A DNA stretch of 64,000 nucleotides from Lutimonas saemankumensis (GCF_020171465.1 NZ_JAIUZR010000005.1:248001-312000); one strand, 5' to 3'. Counted from the stretch's first letter, positions 52,440 to 63,035 are shown. Numbers and translations are program-made. Notes: generated from the sequence alone by a model not told the origin.

Positions 52440-54262
52440 ATCTCCAAAGGTTTAATTGTTCGTGAAATCTTTTGCTGAATCTCTGTAAGTGTCTTGTAAA
52501 TGTCAGCCTTCATATGGATGAATCCGTCTAATCCTTCTTCCAGCATTGATTCCTGAATATCTTTAGGATATCCGGCCAGAAGTAAAATTTTATTTGGATT
52601 CTTGGCTCGGAAGGATTTGATAAATTCCAATCCCGTTGATTCATAATCCGGATCTGAACTACATATTACGACAATGTCAGAGTTGGAAACTGAGGTTTTG
52701 GCAGCTGCGTCCTGATGATCTTTAAAACTTTTTTCTTCCAAAATATCAAAACCAGAAACTCCCATATAATCAAAAGCAAAAGCAGCTCTTGCTTTTCTCA
52801 TGATCAATTGTCCGTAACTCGCAATTTCAACAACAGGCCTAAACCCTTTTTCAGAAACAAATCGCTCCGTATTGTATCTGATCTTCTCAATTTGAAGACC
52901 GGCTCTTTGCGGAATCAGTAATTTGGAATCGGCCGCAACTAGCTCAGAACTTAAAGTCTCTTCAGAAATGGTTTCCATAAGATTTGGATACTTGTTCACA
53001 CCTACCATGGCAACCCTTCGCTGTGACAGAAGTTTGATTTTATTCAATCTGATTTCTGCAATCTGGTTCTGAATGGTTTCATTTTCGATATTTGCGATGA
53101 ATCCGCCTTTTTCTTCTATGGATTTAAATAAATTCAGTGCGTTTTCAGCCAGCTTAAGACTTACTTCCTCAATATAATAGGAACCATCCACTGGGTTAGC
53201 TACTTTACCAAAATAAGATTCTTCCTTAAGAATCGTGGCAATATTCCCGGCTATTCTGCTCGAGAAGTCATTGCTCGCTTTGAATTCATGATCATATGGA
53301 TCCAATTCAATGCCATTGACATTACCCAGCAGGGCAGACATGGCTTCTGTAGTGCTTCTCAACATATTGGTATTGGCATCGGTAACAGACTTGGACCATA
53401 TTGAGGTTCTTGCTGAAATCTCAGATTTTATCTCCTTAACACCATATTTTGACGCAATGTTTGCGAGTAAACTGTTAAAAACTCTGAATTTTGCAATCTC
53501 AATAAAGTACTCTGAACTAACCCCCAGAATCACGTACAGATTGTCAAAAATCTGTTTTTCAGTAATACCTCTGTCAGTTAATTTTTCTATCAGGGACACA
53601 ATGGAATTAAGCGTATAAGCTATTTCCTGAACCTGATTTGAACCTGAATTCTGATAAATGGTACAATTAAGAGCAATACCCTTAACATTTGGGTATTCTT
53701 CAAAAGTTTCTATCAATGAAGCGATCTCAGCATAAACCGCTTCCTCCAAAATGCCTTTTGAAAGGTAGTTTTCATAAACGTTCAAGTTGATATAACCCCT
53801 AATTTTTTCTGCTTCCAATGAAAGGGATTGGATATGCTTTTTAAAAGCAGCAACAAATGATCCGGCTGTACCCGTTATGTCAAATGAAACTGCTACTTTG
53901 TCAAGGGCAATGTCTTTGAGAAGGTTGGCAGGAGAAACAGTGCCATGTATTTCAAAAACAAGACCGTTCATTCCTTCTTCAATTGCCTTGATCGCTAATT
54001 GATTGGCAATTCTCTCATCTTTCGCATCGATTCGCCGGAAATTGACTACTTCTTCACTATTGACACCTGTATTGTTCAGTAAAACTTTCTGATCATCCAG
54101 GTTGTAAAAAGGCTGAATGTTGATTCCGTTCAGATTTTTCCAAACGAGCCTTTTGTCAAAATCAGCTCCTTTCAGATCAACTTTCGCCTTGTCGATCCAG
54201 TCTTGCTTTGTTGGAGGAATGAATTCCTGAAACAGCATCTTGTCTTTGCTATCGTTGTTCAT
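52436..54262 (-). CDS. mutA: Methylmalonyl-CoA mutase small subunit
   Basis: 608-residue mutase-like protein with a related but non-catalytic fold. The cobalamin region contains [21 protein letters not shown], which lacks the D-x-H-x-x-G cobalamin-binding motif, so it is the structural beta-type partner of MutB in a heterodimer. It lies in the decarboxylase operon, downstream of the CoA-transferase (54 bases). Confidence 0.94.
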   Translation of the reverse strand: MNNDSKDKMLFQEFIPPTKQDWIDKAKVDLKGADFDKRLVWKNLNGINIQPFYNLDDQKVLLNNTGVNSEEVVNFRRIDAKDERIANQLAIKAIEEGMNGLVFEIHGTVSPANLLKDIALDKVAVSFDITGTAGSFVAAFKKHIQSLSLEAEKIRGYINLNVYENYLSKGILEEAVYAEIASLIETFEEYPNVKGIALNCTIYQNSGSNQVQEIAYTLNSIVSLIEKLTDRGITEKQIFDNLYVILGVSSEYFIEIAKFRVFNSLLANIASKYGVKEIKSEISARTSIWSKSVTDANTNMLRSTTEAMSALLGNVNGIELDPYDHEFKASNDFSSRIAGNIATILKEESYFGKVANPVDGSYYIEEVSLKLAENALNLFKSIEEKGGFIANIENETIQNQIAEIRLNKIKLLSQRRVAMVGVNKYPNLMETISEETLSSELVAADSKLLIPQRAGLQIEKIRYNTERFVSEKGFRPVVEIASYGQLIMRKARAAFAFDYMGVSGFDILEEKSFKDHQDAAAKTSVSNSDIVVICSSDPDYESTGLEFIKSFRAKNPNKILLLAGYPKDIQESMLEEGLDGFIHMKADIYKTLTEIQQKISRTIKPLEI

Positions 54263-54316
54263 AACCTATATTTAATTTCTACATTGATTTATAAATTAGC
54301 ACTATAAAAATAATGA

Positions 54317-55606
54317 TTAAATGCTGACGAGCGTGCCACCAAATCTTTCATGAATGGCTTTGTTCAATTCCTCACGATGATCAGGGTGTGCCACATCTCT
54401 TAAGGCTTCCGCTCTTTGTCTTAAATTTTTACCAAAAAGTTCAGCCACACCATACTCTGTTGCAACGAATCTGGCATGTGCTCTTGTTGTCACAACTCCG
54501 GCACCTGGTTTTAACGAGGAAACGATTTTTGAGACCCCTTTTCCGGTCGTTGAAGTTATGGCGATAATTGGCTTACCACCTGGTGACAGGGCAGCACCTC
54601 TCATAAAATCCATTTGGCCTCCAACTCCAGAGAACATTCTCAGTCCAATAGAATCGGCGCATACCTGCCCTGTAATATCAATTTCTATGGCTGAATTGAT
54701 CGCAGTTACTTTAGGGTTTTGTCGTATTATGGCAGTGTCATTGACATAGGCGATATCCCTCATTTCAATTTCTGCATTGTCATCCATAAAGTCATATAGC
54801 CTTCTGGTACCCATGGCAAAACCTGAAACAATTTTATATGGATTAACCTTTTTCTTGGCTCCTGTTACGATACCTTTTTCCACAAGATCTACAATTCCTT
54901 CAGAAAACATTTCTGTATGAACCCCAAGGTCTTTATGATTGTCCAGATAAGTAAGAACGGCATTTGGAATACCACCGATTCCCATTTGAAGTGTCGACCC
55001 GTCATCAATAATCTCAGCAATATTTTTTCCAATTCTTTTTTCCGCTTCTGTTGGGTCGACAAATTTCATTTCCTGTATTTCTTCATCAACCATAACGCAG
55101 GCGTCAAAATTATTGAGGTGAACGATTCCGTCACCAAAGGTTCTTGGCATATTTTTGTTGATCTGGGCAATTACAGTTTTACCCATTTCAATTGCCGAAA
55201 CAACAATATCAACCGATACCCCCAATGAACAGAACCCATGCTTGTCTGGTCTGGAAACATTGACCATAACGACATCCAGATTCATATATCCCTGTCTAAA
55301 CAAACTGGGAATATCACTTAAGAAAATAGGAATATAATCTGCTGTTACACCAATCATTTTTCGTATGTTCCCACCTATAAAGAAAGCATTTGTATGAAAG
55401 CTTTCTTTTAATTCAGGTGCGGTATATCCACACTCTCCTTCTGTATGCAGATGAACCACTTCAACATTTTTTAACTCCTTTCCTCTGGCTACCATAGCTT
55501 TAACCAATATCTGTGGAGTGGCTGCTGCACCCTGAATTAATACTCTGTCTCCGGATTTGATCAACTGCACAGCTTCATGCGCTGTCATTATGTTAGGTAT
55601 TTTCAT
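54317..55606 (-). CDS. Acetyl-CoA hydrolase/transferase-family CoA-transferase
   Basis: 429 residues of the class I CoA-transferase family (4-hydroxybutyrate or propionate CoA-transferase/acetyl-CoA hydrolase type). The catalytic Glu is expected in HTEMFSEGIVDLVEKG. MGIGGIPNAVL and the C-terminal TEYGVAELFGKNLRQRAEAL are family signatures. In this operon it most likely moves CoA between propionyl-CoA and succinate or acetate, closing a cycle with the mutase and the decarboxylase. Confidence 0.88.
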   Translation of the reverse strand: MKIPNIMTAHEAVQLIKSGDRVLIQGAAATPQILVKAMVARGKELKNVEVVHLHTEGECGYTAPELKESFHTNAFFIGGNIRKMIGVTADYIPIFLSDIPSLFRQGYMNLDVVMVNVSRPDKHGFCSLGVSVDIVVSAIEMGKTVIAQINKNMPRTFGDGIVHLNNFDACVMVDEEIQEMKFVDPTEAEKRIGKNIAEIIDDGSTLQMGIGGIPNAVLTYLDNHKDLGVHTEMFSEGIVDLVEKGIVTGAKKKVNPYKIVSGFAMGTRRLYDFMDDNAEIEMRDIAYVNDTAIIRQNPKVTAINSAIEIDITGQVCADSIGLRMFSGVGGQMDFMRGAALSPGGKPIIAITSTTGKGVSKIVSSLKPGAGVVTTRAHARFVATEYGVAELFGKNLRQRAEALRDVAHPDHREELNKAIHERFGGTLVSI

Positions 55607-55650
55607 CGTATTTATTTTTATTCGTTTTTTTAATAATTAGTTCATTTTAG

Positions 55651-56976
55651 TTATGATAAAAAGCTCAGGATAATACCGGCTGCAATGGCGGAGCCGATCA
55701 CTCCTGATACATTGGGTGCCATGGCATGCATTAGAATATAATTATGCGGATCCGATTTCAAGGCTTCAGCGTGAACAACTCGCGCACTGTCCGGCACAGC
55801 GGATACTCCTGCCGCCCCGATCAAAGGGTTTATTTTGTTGTCGCCCTTTAAGAACCTGTTCATGAATTTCGCAAAAAGCAAGCCACCCATGGTTGCAATG
55901 ACAAAGGAAACCGCTCCCAACCCGAATATGAGCAGGGAATCCTTAGTGATAAAAATATCCGCCTGCGTTGAGGCCCCAACAGTAACTCCAAGCAATATAG
56001 TCACGATGTCAATTAATTTTGTTCTTGCCGTATCCGCAAGCCTTTCTGTCCTGCCTGATTCTTTAAGTAAATTACCAAAGAACAGCATTCCCAACAGAGG
56101 CAAAGCACTAGGTGAAATAAATGTGGTCAATAAAAGAGCAACAACAGGAAAAATCATTTTTTCTTTTTGCGAAACCGCCCTTGGGGGTTTCATTTTTATC
56201 TTTCTGTCTTTCTTTGAAATAAGCAATCGCATCAAAGGGGGTTGAATCACTGGCACCAGGGCCATATAGGAATATGCCGCTATGGCAATGGGGCCAATCA
56301 GGTTTTTTACAGTTGTTCCATCTGCCAGGATATTTACCCCATTGGCAAGTTTTGAAGAAAGGAAGATCGCCGTTGGACCATCAGCTCCTCCAATAATTCC
56401 TATGGCACCCGCTTCAGGCAAGTTGAAACCCAGGTAAAGCGCACCCAGAAAAGTGGCAAACACGCCTATTTGAGCTGCGGCACCCAAAAGCATAAGTTTA
56501 GGGTTGGCAATCAGGGAAGAAAAATCTGTCATGGCTCCTATTCCAAGGAAGATCAATGGAGGATAAATTCCTTTGACAACTCCAAAATACAAGTAGTTTA
56601 ACACGGAACCACTTTCGTAGATACCAGTCTGGTTTCCTGCAACAAAAGGAACATTTCCAATAATTACACCGGCTCCAATCGGAATGAGTAAAAGAGGTTC
56701 ATAATCATATTTAATTCCCAGGTAAATAAAAATGATTCCAATTAGAATCATGATAAAATTTCCTGAGGTTGCGTTAGCAAATCCTGTAAAGCTGTAGAAC
56801 CGTTTTAGTCCTTTAAACGCTCCTGATACAGAATCGTTGTAGTCGCTGTCGGCATTTTGAGTAATTGTATCTAGCGAAGCAAAGTCAAGAGGTTCAGCAA
56901 AACTGCCTACACTCATAACTGACTGCAACAGTAACAACAATGCAATGGCTCCAAAAATGGTTAATAATCTTTTCAT
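55651..56976 (-). CDS. mmdB: Na+-pumping decarboxylase beta subunit
   Basis: 441 residues with about nine to eleven membrane helices. It couples decarboxylation of carboxybiotin to export of Na+. The key IIGGADGPTAIFLSSKLA segment holds the conserved Asp essential for sodium in OadB/MmdB. The first 70 residues are an extra segment with a leader-like hydrophobic stretch and a short polar part before the usual helices. It is between the CoA-transferase and the biotin carrier genes (44 and 10 bases). Confidence 0.95.
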   Translation of the reverse strand: MKRLLTIFGAIALLLLLQSVMSVGSFAEPLDFASLDTITQNADSDYNDSVSGAFKGLKRFYSFTGFANATSGNFIMILIGIIFIYLGIKYDYEPLLLIPIGAGVIIGNVPFVAGNQTGIYESGSVLNYLYFGVVKGIYPPLIFLGIGAMTDFSSLIANPKLMLLGAAAQIGVFATFLGALYLGFNLPEAGAIGIIGGADGPTAIFLSSKLANGVNILADGTTVKNLIGPIAIAAYSYMALVPVIQPPLMRLLISKKDRKIKMKPPRAVSQKEKMIFPVVALLLTTFISPSALPLLGMLFFGNLLKESGRTERLADTARTKLIDIVTILLGVTVGASTQADIFITKDSLLIFGLGAVSFVIATMGGLLFAKFMNRFLKGDNKINPLIGAAGVSAVPDSARVVHAEALKSDPHNYILMHAMAPNVSGVIGSAIAAGIILSFLS

Positions 56977-56986
56977 AGTGTTTTTT

Positions 56987-57406
56987 TTATTCCAGTTCGA
57001 TCATTACTTCATTTTGCAGAACTTTTTGACCGACACTTACATGTAAGGCGATTATTTTTCCTGATTTTTCAGAAGTGATATTGTTTTCCATTTTCATAGC
57101 TTCCAGCTGAATAAGTCGGTCCCCAACTTTAACAGTGTCACCCACCTTGACGTCTACCGCCATAATTACTCCCGGAATAGGAGCAACGATTTTAGTTCGT
57201 TTTGATGAAGGGTTAACTTTTAAAGGTTCCACAGGTCTTTTTGACGCCGAACGCACAAGGGTCGGGGTTTTTGTTGTTTTGACCTCTTCCCTGAGTTTGA
57301 CATCATATTTTGTCCCGTTTACTTCAAGTTCAATCGTATTTCCTTCGTGTGACAGAAGTTTTACCTTGTAGTTATTATCGTGGACTTTAAATTTGAATGA
57401 TTTCAT
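56987..57406 (-). CDS. mmdC: Biotin carrier subunit of methylmalonyl-CoA decarboxylase
   Basis: 139 residues. The C-terminal biotinyl domain carries the biotin-accepting Lys105 in EAMKMEN; the typical APIPGVIMAVDVKVGDTVKVGDRLIQLEAMKMEN fold follows a Pro/Ser/Lys-rich linker (about residues 45-72) and an N-terminal domain of unknown detail. The biotin shuttles CO2 from MmdA to MmdB. Confidence 0.94.
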   Translation of the reverse strand: MKSFKFKVHDNNYKVKLLSHEGNTIELEVNGTKYDVKLREEVKTTKTPTLVRSASKRPVEPLKVNPSSKRTKIVAPIPGVIMAVDVKVGDTVKVGDRLIQLEAMKMENNITSEKSGKIIALHVSVGQKVLQNEVMIELE

Positions 57407-57449
57407 TTTTTTAATTTTTCTATGAGTTTAAGTCAATTTTGATCCGTGG

Positions 57450-57809
57450 TTAAAGTTTATGATGGATCCCATATATTTTTGAACTCCAGGGAGAATAAGA
57501 CTTTTCAGCCTTTTTTATTGTGAGTATGGGGTTTTCAAAATCATGTTGTTCATTAAGATACATATGAATAGCGGCAGCAATAACGGCAGCTTCTTCACCG
57601 GTAAATTTGTCATCACTTGCAATTGGGATATCTTTGATCTTTTTATCGGGTCCTTTGGTTATAATTTTATAGATATATAACATGACCGGAAGTCCGAATT
57701 TGAAAAAGAGAGAAAGAGTCAATAAAGCTGAAAAGACAATAACCAGTCCTGAGAAAAGTATAAGATAGCCTTCACTTAATTTTGTCATTAATAGAATCGA
57801 TAGTATCAT
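57450..57809 (-). CDS. mmdD: Na+-pumping decarboxylase gamma-type subunit (OadG family)
   Basis: 119 residues with one membrane helix (YLILFSGLVIVFSALLTLSLFFKFGLPVML) and a cytoplasmic tail with EEAAVIAAAIHMYL, matching the OadG/MmdD small subunit that stabilises the decarboxylase complex. Its ATG overlaps the stop of mmdA by one base (TAATG). A second Met at position 8 is a possible start. Confidence 0.87.
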   Translation of the reverse strand: MILSILLMTKLSEGYLILFSGLVIVFSALLTLSLFFKFGLPVMLYIYKIITKGPDKKIKDIPIASDDKFTGEEAAVIAAAIHMYLNEQHDFENPILTIKKAEKSYSPWSSKIYGIHHKL

Positions 57810-59368
57810 TACAAGGGTAGATTTGAATGTTTTTTAGGAGGATTTACCTCTTTTTTATTTGCCAGTAACTCCAGGGCTCTGACTATTCTAAATCTCGTGT
57901 TTCTGGGTTCTATCACATCGTCTATAAAACCATATTTAGCTGCTTCATAAGGGTTTGCAAACTTTTTGGTGTATTCATCCTCTTTTTGAGAGATGTATTC
58001 ACGTTTTTCTTCGGCATCATCAATCTTATTGATGTTTCTTCCTTCGAGTACCTCTACGGCCCCTTTGGCACCCATCACCGCTATTTCTGCTGTAGGCCAG
58101 GCGTAGTTTATGTCACCTCTAAGCTGCTTACAGCTCATAACGTCATGCGCTCCACCGTAAGATTTACGAAGTGTTATGGTTACTTTTGGAACGGTTGCCT
58201 CTCCATAGGCAAACAGCAATTTTGCACCGTGAAGAATAATTCCACCGTATTCCTGTCCTGTACCCGGCAGGAACCCCGGAACGTCAACCAGTGTTACAAG
58301 CGGAATGTTGAAGGCATCACAAAAACGCACAAACCGAGCTGCTTTTCGAGAGGCTTCAATATCGAGAACACCTGCATAGTACTTGGGCTGATTGGCAACA
58401 ATACCTACCGGTCGACCATTAAATCTTGCAAAACCTACAACTATATTTCGCGCGTAATTACGGTGAACTTCCATAAATTCTCCCCTGTCAGTTATGGTTG
58501 ATATAACGTTGACCATATCGTAAGGCTGATTAGGGTTTTCAGGGATAAATTCATTTAAAACATCTTCAAGTCGGTCAATCGGATCTGTACACTTTATAAT
58601 TGGAGGGTCCTCAAGGTTGTTAGATGGAAGATAACTCATCAGTTTTCTGAGAAGAAGAATGTTTTCCTCATCATTTTCAGCGAGAAAGTGAGAAACTCCT
58701 GATTTGGTGGAATGAATATGTGCCCCACCCAGTTCTTCGGTAGAAACCACCTCACCAGTTACTGTTTCAACAACTTTTGGGCCGGTAACAAACATGTAAC
58801 TTGTTTGATCGGTCATGATAGTGAAGTCTGTAAGGGCAGGTGAGTAAACCGCACCACCGGCACATGGCCCTAAAATAGAAGAGATTTGGGGAATTACGCC
58901 CGATGCCATAATGTTTCGCTGGAATATCTCAGCATATCCTGCCAGAGATCGAACTCCTTCCTGAATCCTGGCTCCTCCACTGTCGTTTAATCCAATGACA
59001 GGGGCTCCTATTTTCATGGCCATATCCATGATTTTACAGATCTTAAGCGCATAGGTTTCTGACAATGAACCGCCGAAAACTGTAAAATCCTGCGAAAATA
59101 CATAAACGATTCTTCCGTCTATGGTTCCATGACCTGTGATAACCCCGTCAGATAAAAACTTTTGTTTGTCAAGTCCAAAGGATTTGGTTCTATGGGTGAC
59201 AAACATGTCAAATTCTTCAAAACTGTCGTCGTCAAGTAAAAGGTCAATTCTTTCACGGGCGGTCAATTTTCCCTTGGCATGTTGTGATTCGATTCTTTTT
59301 TCTCCACCTCCTAGTTTGGCCTTTACTCTTTTTTCAATGAGTTCGTTAATTTTTGTTTGATTAACCAT
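57809..59368 (-). CDS. mmdA: Methylmalonyl-CoA decarboxylase alpha / carboxyltransferase subunit
   Basis: 519-residue carboxyltransferase of the acyl-CoA carboxylase beta type. The acyl-CoA sites are [27 protein letters not shown] and [20 protein letters not shown]; the carboxybiotin site includes [34 protein letters not shown]. Next to the Na+ pump subunits and without a biotin carboxylase gene in the operon, it most likely transfers the carboxyl from methylmalonyl-CoA to biotin, leaving propionyl-CoA. A carboxylase role with a remote biotin carboxylase is possible. Confidence 0.95.
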   Translation of the reverse strand: MVNQTKINELIEKRVKAKLGGGEKRIESQHAKGKLTARERIDLLLDDDSFEEFDMFVTHRTKSFGLDKQKFLSDGVITGHGTIDGRIVYVFSQDFTVFGGSLSETYALKICKIMDMAMKIGAPVIGLNDSGGARIQEGVRSLAGYAEIFQRNIMASGVIPQISSILGPCAGGAVYSPALTDFTIMTDQTSYMFVTGPKVVETVTGEVVSTEELGGAHIHSTKSGVSHFLAENDEENILLLRKLMSYLPSNNLEDPPIIKCTDPIDRLEDVLNEFIPENPNQPYDMVNVISTITDRGEFMEVHRNYARNIVVGFARFNGRPVGIVANQPKYYAGVLDIEASRKAARFVRFCDAFNIPLVTLVDVPGFLPGTGQEYGGIILHGAKLLFAYGEATVPKVTITLRKSYGGAHDVMSCKQLRGDINYAWPTAEIAVMGAKGAVEVLEGRNINKIDDAEEKREYISQKEDEYTKKFANPYEAAKYGFIDDVIEPRNTRFRIVRALELLANKKEVNPPKKHSNLPL

Positions 59369-59422
59369 GGTGTTTTTTTTAGCTGGTCTCTGATTCTAAT
59401 ACTCAAAGTGATTGTACATCTG

Positions 59423-59824
59423 TTATTTGGAACATAGTTCTGTCAATACTCCATGAGTTGACCTAGGATGAAGAAAACCAATATTTAATCCCTCAGCCCC
59501 TGCTCTTGCCGTTTTATCAACCAGTTGAACCTCTTTTTTTGAAAGAGCGTTCAGCGCCTCATTCGTATCAGGAACAGCAAAGGCTATATGATGCATTCCC
59601 TCACCTTTCTTTTCAATGAATTTACCTATGGGCCCGTCGGGTGATGTGCTTTCAAGAAGTTCGATTTTTGTATCTCCAACTTTGAAAAATGCAGTTTTTA
59701 CTTTTTGATCTGTTACCTCTTCAATGGCGTAACATTCAAGCCCTAATACTTCTTCATAGTACTTTTTGGATTCTTCAATACTTTTTACTGCAATTCCGAT
59801 GTGTTCTATGTGACTGATCTTCAT
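59423..59824 (-). CDS. mce: Methylmalonyl-CoA epimerase
   Basis: 133 residues of the vicinal-oxygen-chelate (glyoxalase-like) fold: HIEHIGIAVKSIEESKKYYEEVLGLE, FKVGDTKIELLES, MHHIAFAVPDTNEAL and GAEGLNIGFLHPRSTHGVLTELC, with metal-ligating His and Glu. It interconverts (S)- and (R)-methylmalonyl-CoA, joining the decarboxylase and the mutase. First gene of the minus-strand operon. Confidence 0.95.
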   Translation of the reverse strand: MKISHIEHIGIAVKSIEESKKYYEEVLGLECYAIEEVTDQKVKTAFFKVGDTKIELLESTSPDGPIGKFIEKKGEGMHHIAFAVPDTNEALNALSKKEVQLVDKTARAGAEGLNIGFLHPRSTHGVLTELCSK

Positions 59825-59861
59825 TTTTTTGGTTTTTGTTAATCATATTTGAATTACATGG

Positions 59862-59889
59862 CAAAATTATTGATAAGAAAGGCTTCAAA
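59862..59889 (-). promoter_or_regulatory. Promoter of the mce-mmd-mut operon
   Basis: On the minus strand TTTG (59889-59886) and TAATTTTG (59869-59862) are 16 bases apart; the -7 element ends 37 bases before the mce ATG. The rest of the 290-base gap to the DinB-like gene shows no gene, riboswitch or strong hairpin. Confidence 0.55.
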
Positions 59890-60117
59890 ACATGACGAAT
59901 ATCATTAGCTGTTAAAACCCTTTAACATGTTTCAAAATTTGCAAATAAAGATTTGAAAATGATCCAAATTTTCAATTGAAAGCGGATCCAATAGAAGATT
60001 ATTCGAAATTATAGAAGGATTTTGTTAAATTTTCATCAATGATATGAGAATAGGGATTTAGGGCTATTTTGTCATTGAGAAGGCCAGCTTAAAGGGTGTT
60101 CAAAAGGATCATTTTAG

Positions 60118-60585
60118 TCACTCATTTTTTATGAGTTTTTTGAGAAGGGTGATCTGACCCAGATGATAGTGGAAATGTTCTATTATTCCTAAAAAATTAC
60201 GATAATAGGTGCCGTATTTTTCTTCGATCATGATTTCCCATAATTTTTCGTCCGGCATTTTTTCAATGTAAGCAGCGAATTCTTCTGCATCTCCCCAGAC
60301 TTTTGACAAAAAGTCTTGCCATTCCCTGTCGGAATTAATAGTTGGAAGGTCAAAGCTAAACTTATCATGAGCCTCCAGTTTTCCGTATTTGAGAGCATAA
60401 AGGGTTTTATCGATGTAGTAGTTGGAATGGAAAATCAATAAGGCAATTGAATTTAAAGAATCAAAAGAAATGGTGGCTTTTTTCCAATCAAGATCCTGAA
60501 GCTGATCTTTTAGAGAAGACCCAGTCCAGTTACTTCCAAAATGCATTTCCCTGATCTGTCTGGCGATTTCTTTTGATAAAGCCAT
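60118..60585 (-). CDS. DinB-fold protein
   Basis: 155 residues, all-helical, with the DinB/YfiT-like four-helix-bundle pattern and probable metal histidines in LLIFHSNYYIDKTLY and IIEHFHYHLGQITLLKK. The family binds nickel or zinc and includes thiol-transferases and proteins induced by DNA damage. The function is unknown for this branch. It is 40 bases downstream of the hydrolase gene on the same strand. Confidence 0.82.
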   Translation of the reverse strand: MALSKEIARQIREMHFGSNWTGSSLKDQLQDLDWKKATISFDSLNSIALLIFHSNYYIDKTLYALKYGKLEAHDKFSFDLPTINSDREWQDFLSKVWGDAEEFAAYIEKMPDEKLWEIMIEEKYGTYYRNFLGIIEHFHYHLGQITLLKKLIKNE

Positions 60586-60625
60586 ATTTAACTCTTTAGA
60601 TGATGTGAAAGTTTATAAAATAGTC

Positions 60626-61507
60626 TTAATTTACAGGAACGGTTATCCCTTCGGATACGGACCATTCATAAAATCGTTCGATCCATTTGTCCGAAGGAAG
60701 ATTGTTTTTTCGCATTCCAAATCCATGACCTCCTTTTGCGTACATATGAAGGCCCACGGTAATTTTTTCCTTATACCAGGAATTGTAGAGGTCGATTGAT
60801 CCGGTCGCGAGCCCAAGTCCGTCATCGGAGGCGCAAATAATCAGCATTGGGGGAGAATCCGGCTGAGGTTTTTGTACGGGCATTGCGTCGGTCCATGGGT
60901 ATACAGGAACCAGAAAATCAGGACGATTTGATTTGACGTATGAATAAGCCACTCCCATCGTCACAGCCCCTCCGGCTGAAAAGCCCATGAAGCCTATTTT
61001 TTTTGGATCAATTCCCAGTTCTTTGGCATTTGTCCGGGCATATTCAATCGCCTTAAGACCATCTGAAACAGAATAAGGAATGACCTTTCCTACTTCTTCT
61101 CCAATTTTTGAAGGGTTCTTTTCGGCCAGTTCGGATATTTCAGCAACACCATCTTCAGCGGTAGGGACAAGTCTGTATCTAAGGACCAAAGCGGTGACTC
61201 CCTTTTTTTGCAGCCATTGAGCCACTTCTGTACCTTCACTTGTTATGCTGAGGGCATAAAGTCCTCCCCCGGGGGCAATAATGACAGCAGTTCCTGTACT
61301 GTTTTCAGGGTTTGGCCTGTAGATCTCCAAACTTGGAGCAGAAACATTTGTATTCACCTGAGTCCCCCATATTTCTGAAAAATAGTTCTTTTCACCACCT
61401 GACCATTCCACATTTTCAGGTTTTTCAAAGGGTAAACTGACCAGGTTCTGGGCATATGAATTACCCATGATAAAAATGATAACTATAACACTAATAAATT
61501 TTCTCAT
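60626..61507 (-). CDS. Secreted alpha/beta hydrolase (esterase-like)
   Basis: 293 residues with a short signal peptide (ISVIVIIFIMGNSYAQ). The oxyanion segment is APGGGLYAL (an HGGG-like turn), and the nucleophile elbow GFSAGGAV has Ser. DDGLGL and HGFGM hold the probable Asp and His of the triad. It resembles acetyl-xylan-esterase-type and BD-FAE-type esterases of Bacteroidota, acting on acetylated polysaccharide breakdown products. The substrate is unknown. Confidence 0.87.
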   Translation of the reverse strand: MRKFISVIVIIFIMGNSYAQNLVSLPFEKPENVEWSGGEKNYFSEIWGTQVNTNVSAPSLEIYRPNPENSTGTAVIIAPGGGLYALSITSEGTEVAQWLQKKGVTALVLRYRLVPTAEDGVAEISELAEKNPSKIGEEVGKVIPYSVSDGLKAIEYARTNAKELGIDPKKIGFMGFSAGGAVTMGVAYSYVKSNRPDFLVPVYPWTDAMPVQKPQPDSPPMLIICASDDGLGLATGSIDLYNSWYKEKITVGLHMYAKGGHGFGMRKNNLPSDKWIERFYEWSVSEGITVPVN

Positions 61508-61642
61508 TACGGAATTATTTCAATAAATCTTGATGATCATTCGATACTCTAAAGGTGCGAAAAAAAATAGTAAAACGAAAACTCATCCGCTAATAAATCA
61601 GATGGCTGAATCGGACGATTTCTAAAAATAAATACAGGCGTT

Positions 61643-62911
61643 TTAATTTTGCAGTATTCTGGAATTAGTGGAGCCCAGGCCAATTACCTGATCGTAACGA
61701 TCACCAAATTTTCGGTAGTAAACGATGACCGTATATTCATTTTCAGTCTGATAGTAGGATCCTTCTACCTTGTAAGGATTGATCCTGAAGTCGCTATTTA
61801 CGGCAACATAGGTATAATTGTAGAATCCCTGTTTCATCATCATGGTGGCTTCATACATTCCTGACGACTCGTTGAATTCCATTTTATTCTCAGGTGTGAT
61901 CTGCCAGTCATTGAAGTTGCCATAAATGTAGATGTCATCCTGATCGAAATTTCGATCATACTTAAGAGAAAAATGCACCAATGAATAATCTCCTTCAAGA
62001 GATACATCCTCTGCATCAAGGGTCCTCAAAACAAAATTTCCATTGACGTCAGGATAAAAGGAATAGGGTAAATGGCCTCTGGATTCCGTGGCATAGAGAT
62101 AGGTGTTGAAGATGTTGTCAAGTCTTGTTTTAAAGATATTGTTCGTTGCATTTCGAATTTCTTTGGTGTCAAAATAAAGGTATTCATTGCCTGCCCAGTA
62201 GGAGATGCCATCTATATAATTGTACCATAGTTTGGTTCCCAGGACATTTTTTGGTTTTATCTCTTTGATAACAGAATTCCAGTCATTGTTTTGGTAAACA
62301 TCTACTTTGATCTCTCGGGAAGGATCATTCAATACAAGATTTGGATGGTTTATTACAAACTGAATACTGTGTTTTTCGTTGATTTTTGAAGGATCCGTGC
62401 TGCGATGGGCCGTAACGGCCACATTTACTTTTGGCTGGTACATGATGAACCTTCGGGTAAAAAGGACATTACCGTAATCATCAAGAATAGTAACAAGATA
62501 ATTACCACTTAATTTGATCCTGTTGTTCTCATTGGGAATTTCCAATTCGTAATGAGTATAATATTGCAGAGTGTTAAAAGAATTCTGATAATTTCGAATT
62601 CTGTCTGATGCATAACCCGTCATATATTCAGTAGAGGACAGGTTAGAGATCTGCCAGTTGTAATCACAATGTTCTATTTTGTAGGAATAGATTCTTTGAT
62701 CTGCGTTGATATCGTCAAAACTCAGTTTCAGCTTTTCTCCCAGCTTCACCACGGGAGCGTAAGAATCAGGATCTAATGGCTTGAATTCAATCGTTTTGAT
62801 ATGCGACGGAGGAGGGATGATGTTGTTGCGCTGGGCCTGGAGTTGCGGCAAACTGATAAATCCGGCGGTTGTAAAAAAAAGCACTAGTCGAATAAGTATT
62901 GATTCAGGCAT
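61643..62911 (-). CDS. DUF5103 / type IX secretion plug-type protein
   Basis: 422 residues from ATG 62911 (an open extension to 62947 has no ATG support). It starts with a signal peptide (LIRLVLFFTTAGFISLPQLQAQ) and a PPPSHIKTIEFKPLDPDSYAPVVKLGEKLKLSFDDINADQRIYSYKIEHCDYNW opening that is characteristic of DUF5103. Later parts have immunoglobulin-like strands and an AMP-activated-kinase glycogen-binding-like segment (YIYGNFNDWQITPENKMEFNESSGMYEATMMMKQGFYNYTYVAV). DUF5103 proteins include the plug that closes the type IX translocon SprA in flavobacteria. Confidence 0.88.
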   Translation of the reverse strand: MPESILIRLVLFFTTAGFISLPQLQAQRNNIIPPPSHIKTIEFKPLDPDSYAPVVKLGEKLKLSFDDINADQRIYSYKIEHCDYNWQISNLSSTEYMTGYASDRIRNYQNSFNTLQYYTHYELEIPNENNRIKLSGNYLVTILDDYGNVLFTRRFIMYQPKVNVAVTAHRSTDPSKINEKHSIQFVINHPNLVLNDPSREIKVDVYQNNDWNSVIKEIKPKNVLGTKLWYNYIDGISYWAGNEYLYFDTKEIRNATNNIFKTRLDNIFNTYLYATESRGHLPYSFYPDVNGNFVLRTLDAEDVSLEGDYSLVHFSLKYDRNFDQDDIYIYGNFNDWQITPENKMEFNESSGMYEATMMMKQGFYNYTYVAVNSDFRINPYKVEGSYYQTENEYTVIVYYRKFGDRYDQVIGLGSTNSRILQN

Positions 62912-63035
62912 TTGTCTTTCAGTGAGTTGTATAAAGATTAAATTCAATCTTGATACGAAAGTTGAACAAAAAAATCCGAGATTTTCGATTCTAAATAAAT
63001 GTTTATTAAATGCTAATCTATAAAATATTAATTAT

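Noticed and set aside
57986-58501. 171-residue plus-strand open frame inside mmdA
   Set aside because: It is antisense to a highly conserved carboxyltransferase gene and has no recognisable domain.
59825-60117. Possible cobalamin riboswitch before the mutase operon
   Set aside because: I looked for a B12-box-like element and paired stems and found none; only a promoter is visible.
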